A DNA stretch of 64,000 nucleotides, taken from Candidatus Dependentiae bacterium (GTDB lineage Bacteria; Babelota; Babeliae; Babelales; RVW-14). The notes beneath the pieces are model-generated. The model had not been told where the DNA came from and made no database searches. It saw only the letters and a program-made list of their open reading frames with translations. The DNA lies in the NCBI GenBank assembly GCA_018266175.1, contig JAFEAY010000009.1, positions 1 through 64,000 on the forward strand, in the 5' to 3' direction. Every line of letters starts with the position of its first letter. Position 1 is the first letter of the stretch. Shown in pieces: positions 27,151 through 35,551 of this stretch. The position numbers and the translations under genes were made by a program.

Positions 27151-28068
27151 TTAACTTTTCTTTTGAATACCCCAAAGCTGCGCGGGAATTTCACCTTTTC
27201 TGCTTACAATATTGTGATAAGCACCTCTGCTAAAAAGGTATCGACAAACAGCATGATGCATATTAAAGCAAGCCCAGTGTAAAGGAGTCCAGCCCATATC
27301 ATCTTGCGCATTAGGAAATGCTCGTGCATCGATTAATTCGATAATAACCTGCTCATGAGAGTTTTTTCCAAGCTCAAATCGATTATATGCAATAGCAAGA
27401 TGAAGCGGCGTGCTGCCATGTCGATCACGCTCATTAACGTTTGCACCATAGGCAATAAGCAATTTAACCAGAGCAAGGTTACCCGTTATTACCGCCTCGT
27501 GAAGGGGAGTTCTGAGATGAGCACCCCTGATATCTACCGGTATTGCGTGGGATCTAAGATGTTCTAAAAAAAGTGTACTTATTTCTAATTTTTCTTGCTG
27601 AACAGCCATGTGCAAAGGGGTCTGTTCAAGCCTATCCCATACAAATGGCAATGCCCCCTTTCCGAGCAAAAGCTTGATAATTTCAACAAAACCATGCTCA
27701 ACCGCACAATGCAGCGGTGTTCTGTAATCACTATTTTGGGCATTAACCATTGCGCCGTTACACACAAGAAGCTCAACCGTACTTAATAATTCACATTGAG
27801 AAAAACGAATAAGGCTATGGAGAGGTGTATCATGACACATAACATCACGCTCATTAATATCTCTGCCTGATGCCAAAGCATCAAGAATTTCTTGATGCAT
27901 CAACTCAACTTGCGCCTGATTTGTTTCATCTTTATACATAATTATGTCTCGAAGAGGCCGCGAGACTGGAGGAAAAGAAGGAGCTAAAGCCTGCATAGCA
28001 TTCACACTTCCATCAAAGCAGCTAATCCCCATAAGAACACTCAAGAATAAATTGAGCCTAATTTTCAT
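27151..28068 (-). CDS. Secreted ankyrin-repeat protein
   Basis: The ATG at 28068 has AAGGG about eight bases upstream and begins a signal peptide (MKIRLNLFLSVLMGISCFDGS). Roughly seven ankyrin units fill the mature protein, many with canonical TPLH starts: DTPLHSLIRFSQ, RTPLHCAVEHGFVEIIKLLL, QTPLHMAVQQEKLE, RTPLHEAVITGNLALVKLLI, STPLHLAIAYNRFEL and WTPLHWACFNMHHAVCRYLF. The repeats are much better preserved than in the other ankyrin genes here. The function would be protein binding, perhaps to a host protein if the product leaves the cell. Divergent from the metallopeptidase operon at 28277. Confidence 0.9.
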   Translation of the reverse strand: MKIRLNLFLSVLMGISCFDGSVNAMQALAPSFPPVSRPLRDIIMYKDETNQAQVELMHQEILDALASGRDINERDVMCHDTPLHSLIRFSQCELLSTVELLVCNGAMVNAQNSDYRTPLHCAVEHGFVEIIKLLLGKGALPFVWDRLEQTPLHMAVQQEKLEISTLFLEHLRSHAIPVDIRGAHLRTPLHEAVITGNLALVKLLIAYGANVNERDRHGSTPLHLAIAYNRFELGKNSHEQVIIELIDARAFPNAQDDMGWTPLHWACFNMHHAVCRYLFSRGAYHNIVSRKGEIPAQLWGIQKKS

Positions 28069-28176
28069 AACCAAAACCCTTTTATAAACTGTATTTATTT
28101 TTCATATTAAAAATGACTGGGTGCTGAGTATAGAAAATCAGAAGGTCGTGTCAATTAAATCTAGCGATAATAGCGT

Positions 28177-28205
28177 TTGACAATAGAACCACAAGCTACT
28201 ACATT
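28177..28205 (+). promoter_or_regulatory. Candidate promoter for the metallopeptidase-hydrolase operon
   Basis: A perfect TTGACA (28177-28182) is followed after 17 bases by TACATT (28200-28205, 4 of 6). The predicted leader is about 65 bases before the ATG at 28277. Confidence 0.5.
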
Positions 28206-28276
28206 AAGCTTCTTTATAGATTAAACAAAACCATCTAAGTTTTCAGCCTGAAAATATTTTTACTGCGAAAACCTGT

Positions 28277-29362
28277 ATGAAAACATTAAAAAACTTTTGC
28301 TTATTACTTTTTTTTCTTATTCTTGGGAACAGCTTACTCAGAGCACAACCCAACAATATTAATCCTCAGATAACCACACCTTATGAGCAAGTATCCACAG
28401 CAACAGCTGAAAGCTCAGATTCATCAATAGCGCTCCTCAAGACGCTTCTTTCAATTTTGACTTGTGAGCTTATTGCGCTATCTGCTGATGAGCACAGTAA
28501 AATGATCCTCAATGAGCAATACAGTGGATACAATCTATTAAAAAACTTCGCCGATAATTATGGTTCATTACTTATTACTACCCTATGCCATGAGCTTGGA
28601 CATGCACTAGCTGCAAAAGTAATTAATGGAGACCCAATCGATATTCACGTCGGGAGCAATACAAATTCAGGCAAGCCAATGCTCAGCATTGGAGGAATAT
28701 CAGTTGATGGATTTGATCCACGCAAGGGTTATAGCTGCCATACAGCTCCTCAGGATAACCCAGCGCAGCTTAATGCAACACTTGACCAACTCGTGCAAGG
28801 AGCGAGAGATTTTCCTGCAAATAAATCAAGCCAGGAAAATCGAACTGCAAACATCCAAGAGCTTGTTAACCAGCTCAGAAGATCGCCCGCATTTCAAGAT
28901 CTCAAAAAAAATATTGTACAAGTAAATCCAAAAAAACAGGCCGTTGTTTTACTTGCTGGCGGTATTGGTGGCATTATTGGCCGCTTTGCAACTAAAGCAA
29001 TAAGCCACCTGTTAACACATCGTGACCAAATTGGAAGATTATCCTTTAAAAAATCGTTCAGTCGAGCAGCTGCGCACGCACTCAAGCCTGATCATATTTA
29101 TATGAATCAATTGATGAATATGTTCGTCCCCTTTCATGTTGAAGGAGGAAAAAGTGATGCAACCAAGCTTTGGGAAGAATGTGTTGGTATTAATTCAGAG
29201 CTCATTCAAGCGGTTCAGAATATTGCTCCGGGTATTGAAATGGGCACAGAACTCTATCTTGCACATGCTCAAGCAATAAACCCAGATGCTGACTCAAGAA
29301 CTAAAGCTCTTATTGCTCTTCTGAACTATCTTTCTGGCGGGCTTATACATGTGCATGTTTAA
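28277..29362 (+). CDS. Secreted HExxH metallopeptidase, M50-like
   Basis: The protein has 361 residues with a signal peptide (MKTLKNFCLLLFFLILGNSL). The zinc motif is LCHELGHALAAKV with His105, Glu106 and His109. The form HELGHALAA, the following glycine-rich strand SIGGISVDGFDP and a later hydrophobic glycine segment (VVLLAGGIGGIIGRF) resemble site-2-protease/M50-type zinc peptidases. An NPDA near the C-terminus could supply the third ligand, but this is not certain and the full M50 helix pattern is not seen. The gene overlaps the next by 14 bases, so the two are translated together. Confidence 0.75.
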   Translation: MKTLKNFCLLLFFLILGNSLLRAQPNNINPQITTPYEQVSTATAESSDSSIALLKTLLSILTCELIALSADEHSKMILNEQYSGYNLLKNFADNYGSLLITTLCHELGHALAAKVINGDPIDIHVGSNTNSGKPMLSIGGISVDGFDPRKGYSCHTAPQDNPAQLNATLDQLVQGARDFPANKSSQENRTANIQELVNQLRRSPAFQDLKKNIVQVNPKKQAVVLLAGGIGGIIGRFATKAISHLLTHRDQIGRLSFKKSFSRAAAHALKPDHIYMNQLMNMFVPFHVEGGKSDATKLWEECVGINSELIQAVQNIAPGIEMGTELYLAHAQAINPDADSRTKALIALLNYLSGGLIHVHV

Positions 29363-30458
29363 ATCACTTCTTATAACGATCATCACCACATTTTTTACCC
29401 ACAATGCTCAACCTCAAAGTGTACTGCCTGAAAAAACATCCGCAGGCTACACCTATCAAGAAATTATAACCGACTTACATAAACCTGAAATCCCAACCAA
29501 AACTACGGTCATTTATGCTCATGGATTTGGTGGTAACGGCCTCCTGGGCCATCTGCAGTACACCAAAGGAACAGAGCATCTTCTTGGCTATTTTTATCAC
29601 AATCAAAAGTGTAATTTTAGTACATGGAATTTTTTATTTGATACAGAAAAACATAATATCATTTCATTTAATTTTCAGGATATTCTCATTAATCTTGGCA
29701 TCTATGGCAGTATTCCCAACCCTTTCCTCACACATCTTGCGCAACGTGATGATATTGATCAACTTCTTAAAGCAATTAACAATGCCGCTAACCAAACGGT
29801 TATTGGCTTTGGCGTTTCACGTGGTGCTGCAACCTGGATCACAACGCTAGGGACCAAGCCGATTGCCAAAAAGGTTGGTTGCCTCGTTTTAGAATCGCCT
29901 TTTTCATCTATGAAGAATGTAATGCTTTTTCAGGTTATTCATTTTATTCTTGAAGCAATAAGACCATTATTTCCAAGTATAGATCCGGAACATCATGCTT
30001 CTATGATTATGAAGAATTTTTTTACAAGCTACCAGATGGACGGCATTCAACCAATTGATGCTATTGAAAATATCAGCAAAGATATCCCCATCTTATTAGT
30101 CCACTCAAAAGAAGATGCTATCATTCCAATTAACAACTCTCGGCATCTTTACAATAAACTTCGGGAGTCTGGACATACTAAGATATTTTTACTTGAGCTT
30201 GATCACGGAAAACATGCATCACTCCTTAAAGGACCTCAGGGACTTCTCTATGCTCGAGTTGTTCACGCTTTTTTTAAACATTGGAACATTCCATATGATC
30301 CAATTTTGGCAGCAGGAATAAATCTTGATGAATATCAACCAGCCATAAGCATGGTCCACAAAAACCTTCAAGATGAAGCGATCTCTTCAAAAATAAAACA
30401 AAATAAGAGTTCACTCTTTGAAGTGTGCTACTCTTTTTCATTTGATTCATGGCTTTAA
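29349..30458 (+). CDS. Alpha/beta-hydrolase, probably exported
   Basis: The protein has 369 residues with a short N-terminal hydrophobic segment (MCMFKSLLITIITTFFTHNA). Core motifs are YAHGFGGNG (oxyanion hole, 56-64), GFGVSRGAAT with Ser157 as nucleophile, HSKEDAIIP (acid) and LDHGKHASLL (His). This is a complete triad of the dienelactone hydrolase/prolyl-peptidase-like serine hydrolases. Overlap with the upstream metallopeptidase suggests a shared task, such as processing of secreted or envelope substrates. The natural substrate is unknown. The gene converges on the next one with only 16 bases between and no clear hairpin terminator. Confidence 0.82.
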   Translation: MCMFKSLLITIITTFFTHNAQPQSVLPEKTSAGYTYQEIITDLHKPEIPTKTTVIYAHGFGGNGLLGHLQYTKGTEHLLGYFYHNQKCNFSTWNFLFDTEKHNIISFNFQDILINLGIYGSIPNPFLTHLAQRDDIDQLLKAINNAANQTVIGFGVSRGAATWITTLGTKPIAKKVGCLVLESPFSSMKNVMLFQVIHFILEAIRPLFPSIDPEHHASMIMKNFFTSYQMDGIQPIDAIENISKDIPILLVHSKEDAIIPINNSRHLYNKLRESGHTKIFLLELDHGKHASLLKGPQGLLYARVVHAFFKHWNIPYDPILAAGINLDEYQPAISMVHKNLQDEAISSKIKQNKSSLFEVCYSFSFDSWL

Positions 30459-30474
30459 ATAAAAAAAGCAAAAA

Positions 30475-31185
30475 CTATACACAAAATGGTTCAGTTAAAT
30501 TTTCTTGATATTCATTCATTGTGAACGACATTGCTTCGTTAAATTCTTTGAACAAAGAGTTTACGCGCTCAAGCTCTTCAGGGGTATTGCGTGAATCCCA
30601 ATCCCCTATTTTAAAAACCAGATGGCAGGCAAGCGCTTGCCCCTTGTAATTGAGCATGCCACCCTGAGCGATCAGCTTTTTCATAGGAGTTGTGCGCGAA
30701 ATAACAATATCTTTGCCCATTTCATAACCAGTAGGCAGTTGGACTCCATTTCCAGGAATAATGAAAAGCCCTTCATCAATATTCACCAACTCATAATGCC
30801 GCTGCTGAATGCGCGGGTTAGTAGGGATATACGGACCTTTCCATTTTTCAGGATACGCAAGATTAAGGCAGCCAATTTCTGATCCAACAAATTTTTCCAC
30901 CGTCAAAAAATCGATTGAACAACGCTCGCATGAAATATTAAGAATGTTGCAATGCGAATCAATTTTTTTAAAAATTTTTGCCATTTTTTGTAAATCTTCA
31001 CTCATCACGGAAGCGATAAAATAGGGCTTGTTATTGGCAACCCTAAAAATAAAAATTGCAGCTAAAACAAGCAACATTGTTGAGCTAAACATAGTAAAAT
31101 ATTTTTTTAAAAAACTCTTTGCGGGCGCAACATGCCTATCAACTTGCGCATCGAGTGTTCTGATTACATCATCAATTTTCTTCAT
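30475..31185 (-). CDS. Single-pass membrane protein of unknown function
   Basis: The protein has 236 residues with a charged N-terminus and one hydrophobic helix (about 34-49, TMLLVLAAIFIFRVA), so it is probably anchored with a large extracytoplasmic domain. That domain has two Cys pairs (CNILNISCERC) and the motif WKGPYIPTNP. The latter recalls the 'W-GPY' strand of type II secretion pseudopilins, but the N-terminal prepilin signal is missing. GGGGATA lies just ahead of the ATG. No family is assigned. Confidence 0.72.
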   Translation of the reverse strand: MKKIDDVIRTLDAQVDRHVAPAKSFLKKYFTMFSSTMLLVLAAIFIFRVANNKPYFIASVMSEDLQKMAKIFKKIDSHCNILNISCERCSIDFLTVEKFVGSEIGCLNLAYPEKWKGPYIPTNPRIQQRHYELVNIDEGLFIIPGNGVQLPTGYEMGKDIVISRTTPMKKLIAQGGMLNYKGQALACHLVFKIGDWDSRNTPEELERVNSLFKEFNEAMSFTMNEYQENLTEPFCV

Positions 31186-31269
31186 TATATCCCCTTCTCC
31201 CAGTAAAAAATCGCCCCCCTCACACCGTTTACTCTACATAAAGTGATCAGTGAAAATAAATGAATCAAT

Positions 31270-31301
31270 AAAAAAAGGTGCTATTCATTATGAATAACAC
31301 C
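31270..31301 (-). terminator. Intrinsic terminator of the ankyrin-paralog cluster
   Basis: On the minus strand, a GGTGTTATTCAT / ATGAATAGCACC hairpin (31277-31301, one mismatch) is followed by seven T residues. It lies 44 bases after the stop of the gene at 31345-31821. Confidence 0.85.
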
Positions 31302-31344
31302 CCATGCTATTTGTTGAGATTAATTGAAACAACTGATTTATACG

Positions 31345-31821
31345 TTACTTTAACCCTAAAATACTCGCCACTTTTATCGCAAGATCCTGAGGCAATTGCG
31401 CAAAATCAAGCGCACCATTACCGTGACAAACACGCGAAAGTTGCTCAAGATCCCCATACTCATTAACAACTCTTCTGGGTGTTGCTTTAAACACTCTCAA
31501 AACTTGTATAAACTCACTCATACTAATCGTCTTTAGATGCAACGCACTAAAAAGATCATGCAGATCTTCAAGCTCTTGCATTGCCAAGATCGTGCATATG
31601 CAACCGATTTCTATATTCTGAATTTGGTTCATCTCTAAAAGATCTGCAATAACGTTATGATTCCCCTGCCTGAGGGCATACTCCAGCGCTGCACCATTAT
31701 ACACATCGATATAATCCTGTGCAGTTGCATGAAGGGGCATGTATTGAGGCATAGCTGATTCAACTGGTACAGATAAAGTAAGAATAACAACTAAACAACA
31801 GAGTGAAAAAAAATATTTCAT
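31345..31821 (-). CDS. Small secreted protein, degenerate member of the ankyrin cluster
   Basis: The protein has 158 residues with a signal peptide (MKYFFSLCCLVVILTLSVPV). One ankyrin-like helix pair remains (AALEYALRQGNHNVIADLLE). The following segment, LHDLFSALHLKTISMSEFIQ, aligns with LAELFSDLSRKKITKHEFDA in the larger ankyrin gene at 32845-33603, so this is a shortened third paralog of that cluster. No other domain is visible. It may be functional or in decay; the frame is intact and a terminator follows. Confidence 0.7.
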   Translation of the reverse strand: MKYFFSLCCLVVILTLSVPVESAMPQYMPLHATAQDYIDVYNGAALEYALRQGNHNVIADLLEMNQIQNIEIGCICTILAMQELEDLHDLFSALHLKTISMSEFIQVLRVFKATPRRVVNEYGDLEQLSRVCHGNGALDFAQLPQDLAIKVASILGLK

Positions 31822-31901
31822 TAAAAAAACCTTCTAAATAGGTATACAAACAGCTCTTCGTCTTGCTTAAAAATGCAATTTAAAAAATAGATGCTTTCTG
31901 A

Positions 31902-32606
31902 TTATTCATGTTCATTCGGTAAATCCGATACAATAATCGTAAACGGAATTCGAATAATTGGGTTTTGTCTCTCTGGACTAATACCGCAATTCTCAAGGGC
32001 ATTCATATATATTTCATATTGCTCAGGTGCTATGCCCTCATTTGTCATAATAATAGACTCATCCTGACAATTAGGTCCGTGACAAAAACATTTTTGGACA
32101 GATTTGAACTGATTGAGCAATCCTACTAAAAAATCTATATCCCACGTTCCATTGAGAACTTGCTCTATGCAAGTACCAAGCGTGTTATAATCATTTTGTC
32201 GTGCTAAATCTGCAAGCGTTGCACCTTTTGGTGTCATTTGACGTAGATCTGCGCCACGCTTAACAAGCGTTACAATAGACGCGTGCTGACCATATGCTAC
32301 AGCGCATACGAGGGGTGTATGTTTGCTACGGTCAAGGTCATCAACGGCACAACCATTATCAAGAAAAAACTCTAATACTTTTGTATAACCATGCTTTGCA
32401 GCATGATGAGCTCCTGTTTTTGCATCAGAATATCGGTATGTTGCATTAATAGAAGAGCCTTGAGCAAAAATGTGTTCTAAGATTTTTTCTTCATTATTTG
32501 ATTGCTCCCACATCTGCCGTGGAACTACTTCAATACCCACTGCATATGAACTGTGAGCAATCATAACTAATCCAAATAAACTCATTAAACCAATTTGCTT
32601 AAACAT
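31902..32606 (-). CDS. Secreted ankyrin-repeat protein (second tandem copy)
   Basis: The protein has 234 residues with a signal peptide (MFKQIGLMSLFGLVMIAHSS). AGGAGAG lies before the ATG. Three ankyrin units follow (GAHHAAKHGYTKVLEFFLDN, HTPLVCAVAYGQHASIVTLV, and ATLADLARQND), then a Cys-containing C-terminal part. It is a paralog of 32845-33603: both share the N-terminal block 'PxQMWxxxxxEKIxExI' and 'FRYFD/YRYSD'. The 110 bases upstream, including a copy of the 3' end of the glycosyltransferase gene, also match the equivalent region of that paralog, which proves a segmental tandem duplication. Confidence 0.85.
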   Translation of the reverse strand: MFKQIGLMSLFGLVMIAHSSYAVGIEVVPRQMWEQSNNEEKILEHIFAQGSSINATYRYSDAKTGAHHAAKHGYTKVLEFFLDNGCAVDDLDRSKHTPLVCAVAYGQHASIVTLVKRGADLRQMTPKGATLADLARQNDYNTLGTCIEQVLNGTWDIDFLVGLLNQFKSVQKCFCHGPNCQDESIIMTNEGIAPEQYEIYMNALENCGISPERQNPIIRIPFTIIVSDLPNEHE

Positions 32607-32645
32607 AAACTCTCCTTAAAAAAGATGTAGTAACTAGACGTGGAA

Positions 32646-32712
32646 AGTTTATGGTAAAAGATGCCGCATATCAAGAACAATATATCGACCTAGACGAGTA
32701 TCCCAAGCAATA
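32646..32712 (-). pseudogene. Orphan copy of the 3' end of the GT-C gene
   Basis: These 67 bases match 33644-33710, the last 22 codons of the membrane glycosyltransferase gene. Read on the minus strand they encode WDTRLGRYIVLDMRHLLP and a TAA-type stop. The intact gene has WDTRLGRYIVLDVKHLLS. Similarity continues through the spacer into the ribosome site and start of the ankyrin genes. The fragment is untranslated debris of a tandem duplication. Confidence 0.8.
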
Positions 32713-32774
32713 AATTATTGAATGAGAACTAGAGAATTATGATTTACTGGATACCTCGATTGGCTAAAAGTTAT

Positions 32775-32800
32775 CTCACCGCTCGTGGTGAGTGTTTTTT
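32775..32800 (+). terminator. Hairpin with T run, REP-like context
   Basis: CTCACC-GCTCGT-GGTGAG followed by TGTTTTTT looks like an intrinsic terminator read on the plus strand, although the neighbouring genes are on the minus strand. The flanking sequence (TATCGAACCAT at 32821-32831 and the GAGCGGTGAG core on the other strand) resembles bacterial REP-type palindromes, so a repeat remnant is the alternative. Confidence 0.4.
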
Positions 32801-32844
32801 GAGGCTCTACCGAACAAAATGTATCGAACCATCAAAGCAATTCC

Positions 32845-33603
32845 TTAATTCGTTTTATTTCCTGATTTTTTTTCGCGTTCTTCAATAGCCATTATCATAG
32901 CAATAACATTCGCCATTCCTTCTGGAGAAGGTTCACCGTCTGCCTGTATTCGTGTAATATTCCCGGTAGTTTTCTGATATGTTTCCACAGACATGAACAG
33001 GAGCTTAGCATCAAACTCATGCTTGGTGATTTTTTTTCTACTCAGATCAGAAAATAATTCTGCCAATGGTTGGTTCTTACAGATAATGCACCAGTCCGCA
33101 AGCGCTTCTCCTGATCTTGTAAGACAGGAAAAGTCGATACTCTCTTGATTTATAAGAATAAACAGTGAGCGACCGCAATCTTTTGGGTACGCTTCAATTG
33201 CATAATGAATGGGATAGAATCTCTTTTTATTGGGTAGATTTATATTTGCACCATATTTAATTAAATGCTCAATCACTCTTTGAGAACATTCTTTTATTGC
33301 ATAGTGCAGCGGTGTTTCTCCCTCTCGATTCCAAATATCAATAGCTGCTCCGAGTTCACAGAGTTTTACTATTGTTTTTTCAAATCCACGTTTTGCTGCA
33401 TAATGAAGGGCCGAACTTGAGTCAAAGTATCTAAAATTTGGATTAAAATTTGTATACGTTTCTATGCACTCAACAATTTTTTCATCAACAACCGATTGCC
33501 ACATTTGCTCAGGAATAAACTCTTCTGGGGGCATCGCAGCACTCAATGTTCCGGTTGATGCCACAAGCAAAAAGAATATATAAAACTTTCGTATCACTAA
33601 CAT
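32845..33603 (-). CDS. Secreted ankyrin-repeat protein (first tandem copy)
   Basis: The protein has 252 residues with a signal peptide (MLVIRKFYIFFLLVASTGTL). TAAGGAGATTCG lies before the ATG. Ankyrin units include SALHYAAKRGFEKTIVKLCE, ETPLHYAIKECSQRVIEHLI and FYPIHYAIEAYPKD. The C-terminal 80 residues carry a conserved ELFSDLSRKKITKHEF motif shared with the shortened paralog at 31345-31821. It lies 40 bases downstream of the membrane glycosyltransferase gene and may be read through from it. Confidence 0.87.
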   Translation of the reverse strand: MLVIRKFYIFFLLVASTGTLSAAMPPEEFIPEQMWQSVVDEKIVECIETYTNFNPNFRYFDSSSALHYAAKRGFEKTIVKLCELGAAIDIWNREGETPLHYAIKECSQRVIEHLIKYGANINLPNKKRFYPIHYAIEAYPKDCGRSLFILINQESIDFSCLTRSGEALADWCIICKNQPLAELFSDLSRKKITKHEFDAKLLFMSVETYQKTTGNITRIQADGEPSPEGMANVIAMIMAIEEREKKSGNKTN

Positions 33604-33643
33604 CGAATCTCCTTAAAAAATAAATTAACTATCGGCAAATCGT

Positions 33644-35551
33644 TTATGATAAAAGATGCTTTACATCCAGAACAATATACCGACCTAGACGAGTATCCCA
33701 ACTAATAAAAACAGTTTTGTCATCAATCCATTTTTGATCAAAAACAAACGAAACATCTGTCAAATATTTACCTTCAAGCATTTTATTAATTTTGAATTTT
33801 CCCAAAGAACATGGATACCAGATATTCTCTTGATAATTTTTTGCTGTCCAAATATATGCATAATCTTCCTGTGACCACATAAGTGGATGATCTGAAAAAT
33901 GAATCCACCAGGCGCAATGCTGCGGATCATCTGAAATAAAACGAAAGCCACCGTCAATGGGTTCAAGTCTGCTTACAACATCACGAGCTCTGTAGGGCCC
34001 ATTGCAACTAAACGTTCCTTGCTCTGCAAGTGTAGCCATTAGTTCATGCGCAACAACAACAGAAATATCGTTTAAATAAGTCTGAAAGATACTCTGAATA
34101 TCTGAAACAAAGGGCGAACCAAAAACCACAAAGCGTGTTTGAGGCACAAAAGCATGTTGTGCAAAAAATTGATCAAAGCGCTTTTTATACTCAGCACGAA
34201 TAGCTGCTCCATCATAAAGTTGTGCACGATTAAGAATAATACCTTTGACCATGAAGAATGAAAGTATTACCAATAAAAATTGGGCATACTTTTTTGTTGC
34301 TTGTTTTTGATACAACAAAAAGCAAGATCCCACCATGAGCAAGACAATTACTGGATAAATCGTATTTAAGTAGCGTGGACATGGATAAGCCATTGCTGCA
34401 GGCCAACTCATCAGAACAATACCAATCAATAAAAATAAAAATATTTTTAGATGCTCGCGATACGCGTACAGAACAAGTAAGCTCACAAAAATAAAAGCTA
34501 CAAGTGCTATACTCAGGATAATTGGATCTGACAGATCGATCATCAGCACACTGCTTAACCAAAGACGTCCAAGTTGTAATATTTTGATGCCACCATACAC
34601 AAGAGAATCAAAAAATGAGCTTGGTGCTTGTAAAGCAGAGCCGGAAAGCGCTCTAGTTTGCACTCCAGGTGCAGTTGCATGAGCATATGGCTCAACTTTA
34701 TGCACTAAGTTGGCAAGAAACGGAAATCGCAAAAGAATGTTATTGAAGGTCCGTCCAAGCGTTCCAAAACCAAAAGCCCACCAACGCATAGACCAATACA
34801 CAGCATCGACTGCAAAGAAAATCCAGGTTGCTTTGAACGCAGCAACAATCCGTTTCCAAAAACTTTCAGATACTTGTGGAAGAAAAAATAATGCACCGAG
34901 AAAAAACCAAACTGGAAGTGCAACAACATTTTCGCGCGCAAGCAATGAGAAGAAGAACATCAAGCCGGCGAGCCACCGTCGTTTCCACCAAATAAACGTA
35001 AGTAATAAAAAAAGCGTGCACAGCGTATTTTGCGCGGTAGCAATCCAGGTAAGCCATGAAACGTCTGGGTAAAACGCAAACAGTAGCCCTGAAAAAAATG
35101 CAAGCCAAACAGGCAAAGCCCACAGCCCAATAACGTAAACAAGCACCGCGTTACAAGCATGCAATCCAACATGAACTAAGTAATAACCATAAGCCCAGTC
35201 ACTAAAAAAATAGTATTCAATCGTAAAAAGAACATGCTGAAGTGGCCTCAAAAAACCTGAAATTAAATTGGGCTTGGAACGATGATAATTCACCGGACAG
35301 ATAAAATCTCGTGCATCGGTAGACAGCACCCTGATAAAATCATCCCACGACCGAATTATGCCATTGATGATGGTCCCTAAATCATCCTCTCGGAACCAGA
35401 TGGTATCAACTGCCGTTGCAAATACAATGAAAACAATCGCAAACAAAAGTACCCCATAAAACCCTGAATGAATACGAAGGTTAGACTGATCCTCACCTTG
35501 CACAGCAACTGGCGGTACAAGATGCGCATACTGAATAGATGGAATAAACAC
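33644..35551 (-). CDS. Polytopic GT-C-type membrane glycosyltransferase
   Basis: The protein has 635 residues with 11-13 predicted membrane helices between about 30 and 420, followed by a soluble C-terminal domain of about 200 residues. An acidic motif in the first extracytoplasmic loop (WFREDDLGTI, near 52-61) is typical of lipid-linked-sugar-dependent GT-C enzymes. The initiator is a GTG overlapping the manC stop by one base (TAGTG), with GGAGG five bases upstream, so translation is coupled. It likely transfers a sugar at the outer face of the inner membrane. Its last 67 bases are duplicated at 32646-32712. Confidence 0.82.
   Translation of the reverse strand: MFIPSIQYAHLVPPVAVQGEDQSNLRIHSGFYGVLLFAIVFIVFATAVDTIWFREDDLGTIINGIIRSWDDFIRVLSTDARDFICPVNYHRSKPNLISGFLRPLQHVLFTIEYYFFSDWAYGYYLVHVGLHACNAVLVYVIGLWALPVWLAFFSGLLFAFYPDVSWLTWIATAQNTLCTLFLLLTFIWWKRRWLAGLMFFFSLLARENVVALPVWFFLGALFFLPQVSESFWKRIVAAFKATWIFFAVDAVYWSMRWWAFGFGTLGRTFNNILLRFPFLANLVHKVEPYAHATAPGVQTRALSGSALQAPSSFFDSLVYGGIKILQLGRLWLSSVLMIDLSDPIILSIALVAFIFVSLLVLYAYREHLKIFLFLLIGIVLMSWPAAMAYPCPRYLNTIYPVIVLLMVGSCFLLYQKQATKKYAQFLLVILSFFMVKGIILNRAQLYDGAAIRAEYKKRFDQFFAQHAFVPQTRFVVFGSPFVSDIQSIFQTYLNDISVVVAHELMATLAEQGTFSCNGPYRARDVVSRLEPIDGGFRFISDDPQHCAWWIHFSDHPLMWSQEDYAYIWTAKNYQENIWYPCSLGKFKINKMLEGKYLTDVSFVFDQKWIDDKTVFISWDTRLGRYIVLDVKHLLS

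Noticed and set aside
30475-31185. Type II secretion pseudopilin, suggested by WKGPYIPTNP
   Set aside because: The N-terminal prepilin cleavage motif and the pilin helix are missing, and the hydrophobic segment starts too late.
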